Shown one piece after another: positions 21,440-26,074 of a stretch of DNA of 26,074 nt (positions are counted from its first letter, which is position 1; the number at the start of each line of letters is the position of its first letter). Source of the DNA: Calcarisporiella thermophila CBS 279.70 (lineage: Eukaryota > Calcarisporiellomycota); assembly GCF_041956535.1 (NCBI RefSeq), contig NW_027192211.1, positions 276,196 to 302,269 of the forward strand, read 5' to 3'. The notes under the pieces are model-generated. The model had not been told where the DNA came from. It did not search any database and saw only the letters and a program-made list of their open reading frames with translations. Position numbers and translations under genes: made by a program.

Positions 21440-21898
21440 CCACACCTATCTTTTTGCTGTGTTTTATCCCGGTTCTGTTGAACGCTTATTTGAAGAAGTA
21501 TCCAAGTAATATAGAACATTATATTCTCAAAACGTTTATTTCCATGGTCCATCATTCTGGTTCGAATTTCTTACATAGCAAAGTAGGTGGAGAGGGAAGG
21601 GGAGGAGGAGGGGGAGGGGGGGGGAAGGGGGAGAGAGGGAAATGATTAAATAGCTGCAAAGGCTAGAAGCATTGCTACAGCGAACGAAATTTCAACAAAA
21701 GGGGGAGAGGGACAATGTTTTCCTTCAATTCTTTTCCATTTCTTATAGGACAAAGTGATAAACTAATGCATTACTTAAACAAATTCAATAAGAGAGAGAA
21801 AGGTGAAAAAAAAAAATTAAACAAAATCAAAGGGGGGAAGGGGGAGGGGGGGGGGTATAAAAGTTCGTCCTAATAAAACAAGTGAAAGTGAAAAAGGC
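21440..21898. other. Convergent intergenic region
   Basis: No gene. It lies between the stops of the Nop15-like gene (+) and the phosphodiesterase (-). It holds purine-rich G/A tracts at 21586-21640 and 21830-21856, and a minus-strand AATAAA at 21535-21540, which could end the phosphodiesterase transcript well inside the other gene's 3' flank. Confidence 0.55.
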
Positions 21899-24165
21899 TC
21901 AAGTCTTATCCGTCAGTACACTTGATGTTGCTTCCTCTTGGAAAGGAGCTGCAACCGGAGATGTTGGGGAGGGATGGACATCATCGAGCGGAGAAGGGGG
22001 AGGAATTTTCGAAATCGCACCCATGGCTTTTTGCAGCAATTCCGGCGACCAAGAAACATGCTTGTTAATCTCGAACAGGGATTCGCCGTGATCGTCCGCC
22101 ATCGCATCAAAGGCGCCCTCGTCTATTGACTGGCTCCTTCGGATGTTGCTGCAACTTCCTTCCTCCCTGAAGGAATCACGCGGGTGCCGGTGGAGAAACT
22201 GATGGGGTGAGAGGAGCATCGGGTCGTCTTCGGTTTCGGAATCATCCGGTGACGAGATGGGAGGAACACCGCGATCGCTATGTCTTCGGTTTTGGTCAAC
22301 CTGGCGGACGCGATTCAGCTGCGACAGAGTTAGCAGGCCATGGCTTGCTGAGCGGACGGCCGGGCCGTATTTTCTTCGGCGACGAAGTCCGCTGATGGAA
22401 TTCAACTCGAGTGCATCGTCTGTGATCACGACGGTGCCCGCTGCAAACGAGACTCGGCGGCCAGGATAGAGACCCTTGTTGTTGCGATCCGATTCATTTT
22501 CCCCCTCGGGGCCAGCCTTGTCGTGCTGCAATTCCTCCACTCTCTTCGGCGGGCCCGTGCTCGTCTCCAGATTCTGCCATAGCATTCGATTCCGAGAAAG
22601 CGTCTGCATAAATATACGGGACTCGGGGAACAGATCAGCGATGGCCTCGAAGTAGGGTTTGACGATGAAGTCCCCAAACTTGAGGCTGATCTGCTGTTGG
22701 TCTGAGATGTCGCGGTTCATCTGCGGGGAGACGGGGAGGCCCTGCGCCTTTTCAAGGTCTCCCTGCCGGAAGAACTCCTCGACCACCAGATCGGACCAGC
22801 GCTTGCACAGCTCCCAGGGGCGAACGGTATTGCTGATGTCAGCTGCATGTAATATGATGTTACAGAGCTGTTGGCACTGCTCGTCGTCAAGAACACCGTA
22901 GAGGTCGCCGACTGCTAAGCCGCCACGTTCCTCGCAGTTTCCCCCCTCCGCTTCTAGGCAGTGGTCGTTAGTGGATGTCAATCCACTCCCACTGCAACTC
23001 CGATGGTTCTCCAGGGTGGTGTCCATCGCCTCCAGCGCCTCCACGGCTACACCTGGAGCTGGGTGATTTGCCAGGCCCTGCTCCTGCTCCTCCTCATCCT
23101 CTTCTTGCTCCAGCTCCTGCTCGCTGCCCGTTGCCTGAGTGTCTGAGGGGGGGTTCAGTGACTCTACCATGAAGTTCAGCTGTGAGAGCAGGTCGTAGTG
23201 GAACGCCATATCGGTTGCCAGAATGGCGTTTTCTATGGTAGCTCGGAATTGCTCTCGGGTCATGGGTTCCTCCTCGTCCCCGCCGGGGCTCCTCTTGGGT
23301 ATCTCTTGTCGCTCGGGGCGAAGGTTACGCAACAGCCTGTGCTTATCGCAGAGCTCCATGGTCATGAAAATAGAGTACTTTTCTAGGACGGATGCGGTGC
23401 CAAAGAGCTTTGCCAATTCTGTCCCGGCATTGATCTGGTACATGTTGTTCAGTCCGGGCTAATTGTCGCAGCAGCAGCGAAATGGAAGACAAACACGGAG
23501 AAGAGGTTAGAGAGAGGGGGAGGGGGGGAAGTGCAGGGGATCAGCAATGCAAAGATCCACTTACATGACCCAGATCATGGCAGAGCCCGGCTATCAGAAG
23601 CGCAGCCACATAGGAACGGGGTAAAAGCTCAGAGGCTTTGAGTTCATAGAGCATGTAATAAATCACACACACCACATCGACGGCATGCAGGAAAGAGTGA
23701 TAGTAGTTGTGATAGTAGCCATTTTCCACGCTCAGGATAAAATCAAGCAGCTCCGATTTTTGCACACCCAGAGTCTTGTTGACCCTGGCACGCACAAACA
23801 TGCCCAGCACGATCCCAAGTAGTTCCGGCAGGGAGTAGTCCCACACATTGAAATCGAGGCCAATCTTTATTTTCCCATTGCGAAATTTGATCAACGTCTA
23901 TGTCAAATAGAGATATATGAGTCCCGACCGCTTTGTTATTTCTTAACCTTGTGATATATTTATCCGAAGGGTTACCCTCTCCACCGTAATGAGATCACCC
24001 GAGCTGAGAGTATTATAGCGTAGAAGGAGCATTGGGGGAAGGTGATTAAGATCAGTTAGCAGACACACGTCGATCCTTCAGAGCGAGGGGGTTGCCATGA
24101 AAGTCAATGATCAAAGAGAAAGGCCGCTTGTATAGAGGAGGGCTAAAAAAAACAAGCCCTACCAT
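21899..24165 (-). CDS. 3',5'-cyclic-nucleotide phosphodiesterase, class I, with acidic insertion
   Basis: Exons in order are 24065-24165, 23976-24003 (28 bases), 23565-23897 and 21899-23458, giving 673 residues. The PDEase I catalytic domain hydrolyses cAMP and/or cGMP with two metals. Visible motifs are YYHNYYHSFLHAVDV (about 104-118), HDLGHPGLNN (150-159), LHAADISN with metal Asp361, and EEFFRQGDLEKAQGLPVSP (382-399). Between FMVES (254) and DDEQCQQL (345) about 85 acidic and low-complexity residues interrupt the catalytic domain. In the purine-binding segment, ISLKFGDFIVKP (410-421) has Ser412 where nearly all class I enzymes have Gln. The C-terminal 190 residues are a Ser/Arg/Pro-rich tail. 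The N-terminus is the weak part: the first intron needs a GTCTGC donor to keep phase, and the first exon contains a T-run ending in AG that may be a real acceptor for an unseen exon. No transmembrane or GAF domain is visible. Confidence 0.82.
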
Positions 24166-24465
24166 GAACACCACTGATAAAAGTTAAGAGTATTAGGTTC
24201 AACCAATAGCCTGAAACCCAGGATTGTTCAACGTTTAATATTAACAATACAATCAATACATAATAACACTAAAAGCAATAACAAAACAAAACAGTGGAGG
24301 GTTCAGAACAAGCTAAGCAAAAAAAAAAAAAAAAAAATGCGGGAGGTTAAGAGGAAGATAAGCGTCCGCTGAAACATAAGACGCTGGAGGAGGGGGGAGG
24401 GAAAAAAACCGTCAAAAACCGATAAAAAGTTAAGTGGGCTAAACTTAAAAATTGCCAAATGAAAT
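24166..24465. other. Spacer between phosphodiesterase start and ILV1 stop
   Basis: No gene. It contains a run of 19 A at 24319-24337 and the presumed promoter of the phosphodiesterase. A minus-strand ATTAAA at 24234-24239 could serve ILV1. Confidence 0.55.
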
Positions 24466-25976
24466 CTACGACAAAAATTGCTTAGAAAAGACGTTGTTAG
24501 TCTCGTCCACGTACTGCACGTTCAGGCTGTCTAGAAACCGGTGGAAGGACTCGAGCTCTTCGTCGGGTACCTGGAGCCCGACCAGGACCTTGCCCATATC
24601 GGCCCCGTGATCTCTGGCAGAGGCCGGTGAGAAAAAGCCAAGGTGAGAAAAGCCGGCGAGAGCCTGGTCAGCCTGGTTTTAGGCCGTAATTTTGGCACCT
24701 ACCTATAGTGGAACAGCGAAAAGTTCCAGCCCGTTCCGCCCGCCCATAGTCCTCTCAAAAACTTGTATAATGCCCCGGGACGCTCCGGGAAAGCTAGGAT
24801 TTGCGGCACAAGGGTTAGGCCAGGCATTCTTTGCCCCATGATTTCGATGGGCAGCACAAGAGAAGGCAGAGGGAGGAGGGAGGAGGGAGGGGAAAAAGAG
24901 GCAAAATTACAACTTACTAAATCGATACAGACGCTCGTTTTCCACCTGCATCCGCCCGCCCATCAAATAGCGGCCGTGCGTTTTGGCCATCTCGTTCTCC
25001 GAGATGTCCCATGCCTGAATCGAATCTCTCTGCAACGACGCGATAATGTCGGGCACCTCCGCCTTCCGATCCTCCACACGGAAGGACACGTAGATATAGG
25101 CTTGATCCGGATCGGAATATCGATAGGCCAGCTCCATCACACTGCGCGGGTGGATGTGCTCGTAAAAGTTGAAGAAGCTCCCAGGGCGCTCGGGGATAAT
25201 GGCGCTGACCAGCGCTTCGGTCTGCTCTCCGATGGCGGCGCGCTCGGCGACGAACCCGAGCCGCTCGAAGTTCATGTTGGCGCCGGAGAGGACGGCAACG
25301 TGGGTGCCACCGCGCAGCTCGGGATGCAGGGAGAGATATTTCTTGAGGCCGGCGACGGAGAGCGCCCCGGCCGGCTCACAGATCGACCGGGTATCCTCGA
25401 AAATATCCTTGATGGCGGCGCAGATTTCGTCGTTGCTGACGAGGACCATGTCGTCAATGAGGTCGCGGCACACACGGAAGGTCTCCTCGCCCACAATCCG
25501 CACCGCCTTACCGTCCGCAAACAGCCCGACCTCCTTCAGCTCCACGCGATGCCTCTGGGCCAGGCTCTGCGTCATGGCGTCTGCGTCGTGGGTCTCCACG
25601 CCCACCACCCTGATCCGCGGGCACAGGCGCTTCACGTAGGCAGCCACCCCTGCGAGGAGCCCTCCGCCCCCCACGCATACGAAGATGGTGTCGATCGCGT
25701 CCATGGACATTTGCCGCAGAATCTCCACCCCGACCGTGCCCTGGCCCGCGATGACGTACGGGTCGTCGTAGGGTGGGATGTTCGTGTAGCCGTGCTCGGC
25801 GGCCAGTCGCGCGCATTCCCGCTTGGCCTCGTCAAAATCGGCCCCATGCAGCACCACCTGCCCACCAAGCCGCACGACATTCTGCCACTTGATGGTGGGC
25901 GTATGGACGGGCATGACAATCACCGCCTTGATGCCCAGATGCTTTGCAGCCATGGCGACCCCCTGGGCATGGTTTC
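24466..25976 (-). CDS. ILV1: Threonine dehydratase (biosynthetic), 3' part; 5' exons outside window
   Basis: Pyridoxal-phosphate enzyme that deaminates threonine to 2-oxobutanoate, the first step of isoleucine synthesis, in mitochondria of fungi (EC 4.3.1.19). Visible exons are 24918-25976, 24703-24793 and 24466-24613. The sequence starts inside the GNHAQGVA motif, preceded by a TTAG acceptor; the PLP-lysine exon lies beyond the window. The Gly loop that binds the PLP phosphate is VGGGGLLAG, and the LSGANMNF motif is present. Two ACT-like regulatory domains follow: the first begins ALVSAIIPERPGSFFNFYEH, the second TFPERPGALYKFLRGLWAGG and ends in DHGADMGKVLVGLQV and VQYVDETNNVF. Two ACT-like domains are the sign of the isoleucine-inhibited biosynthetic enzyme. 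The last intron could use either of two AGs two bases apart; CCAG before AGATCAC keeps the frame. Confidence 0.95.
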
Positions 25977-26074
25977 CTAATATCAAGAGCCAGCCACGGT
26001 CAAGAGGACATTAGAGACAGTCGGGGGGGGGGGGAGAGAGGAGGGAAGAGAGTGAGAATGGAGACGGGGGAGGA
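25977..26074 (-). other. Intron of ILV1 running to the window edge
   Basis: The bases upstream of the TTAG acceptor at 25977 read as a C/T-rich tract on the minus strand, including 12 C (G run 26023-26034 on the + strand). No exon is visible before the edge. Confidence 0.6.

Noticed and set aside
21560-21570. GGTTCGAATTT resembling a tRNA B box
   Set aside because: No A box or cloverleaf is present upstream; the match fails in the final CC.
24763-25980. Long plus-strand open frame of about 405 codons opposite ILV1
   Set aside because: It is the antisense of strongly conserved threonine dehydratase exons; its His/Gly/Asp-rich translation has no domain and arises from the codon bias of ILV1.
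1-26074. Biosynthetic cluster, CRISPR array, integrated virus or intact transposon
   Set aside because: No direct-repeat array, transposase, reverse transcriptase, capsid or clustered pathway enzymes were found; the genes are unrelated housekeeping and regulatory genes.

Overview
The window is eukaryotic nuclear DNA, most probably from an early-diverging fungus. The coding regions are cut by many short GT-AG introns (about 55-120 bases), genes are tightly packed on both strands, and the only RNA gene recognised is an intronless tRNA-Phe. A fungal-type bZIP factor and a biosynthetic threonine dehydratase sit beside genes I associate with animals or early fungi more than with yeasts (an RSPRY1-like RING/SPRY protein, an ANKRD40-like ankyrin protein) and beside an Rrm4-like RNA-transport protein. 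I cannot name the species. All gene models below were spliced by hand from protein motifs and intron phase, without transcript data.

Layout: 2-418 (+) 3' end of a Gly/Asn-rich protein; 737-4296 (+) RAD54, 14 exons; 5409-7720 (-) RING/SPRY protein, 5 exons; 8256-9258 (+) ankyrin protein, 4 exons; 9259-10199 a non-coding stretch with several hairpins; 10200-10271 (+) tRNA-Phe(GAA); 10721-13183 (-) Rrm4-like protein with three RRMs and three MLLE-like segments, 6 exons; 13816-15171 (-) bZIP factor, 2 exons; 15894-18979 (-) polyglutamine C2H2 zinc-finger protein, 3 exons, containing a 255-base assembly gap; 19690-21439 (+) Nop15/NIFK-like nucleolar RRM protein, 6 exons; 21899-24165 (-) cyclic-nucleotide phosphodiesterase, 4 exons; 24466-25976 (-) 3' part of threonine dehydratase ILV1, which runs off the window.

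The genes do not form a pathway or cluster. They are ordinary nuclear genes for recombination, ribosome biogenesis, transcription, cAMP/cGMP signalling, RNA handling and isoleucine synthesis. I do not see a new multi-gene system. The points most worth a second look are the Rrm4-type RRM3-MLLE3 architecture, the phosphodiesterase whose catalytic domain carries a long acidic insertion and lacks the usual purine-binding glutamine, the polyglutamine tract with a register slip beside the gap, a perfect 13-bp inverted repeat downstream of RAD54, and the hairpin-rich 9.5-9.85 kb stretch, which could hold an unannotated structured RNA.
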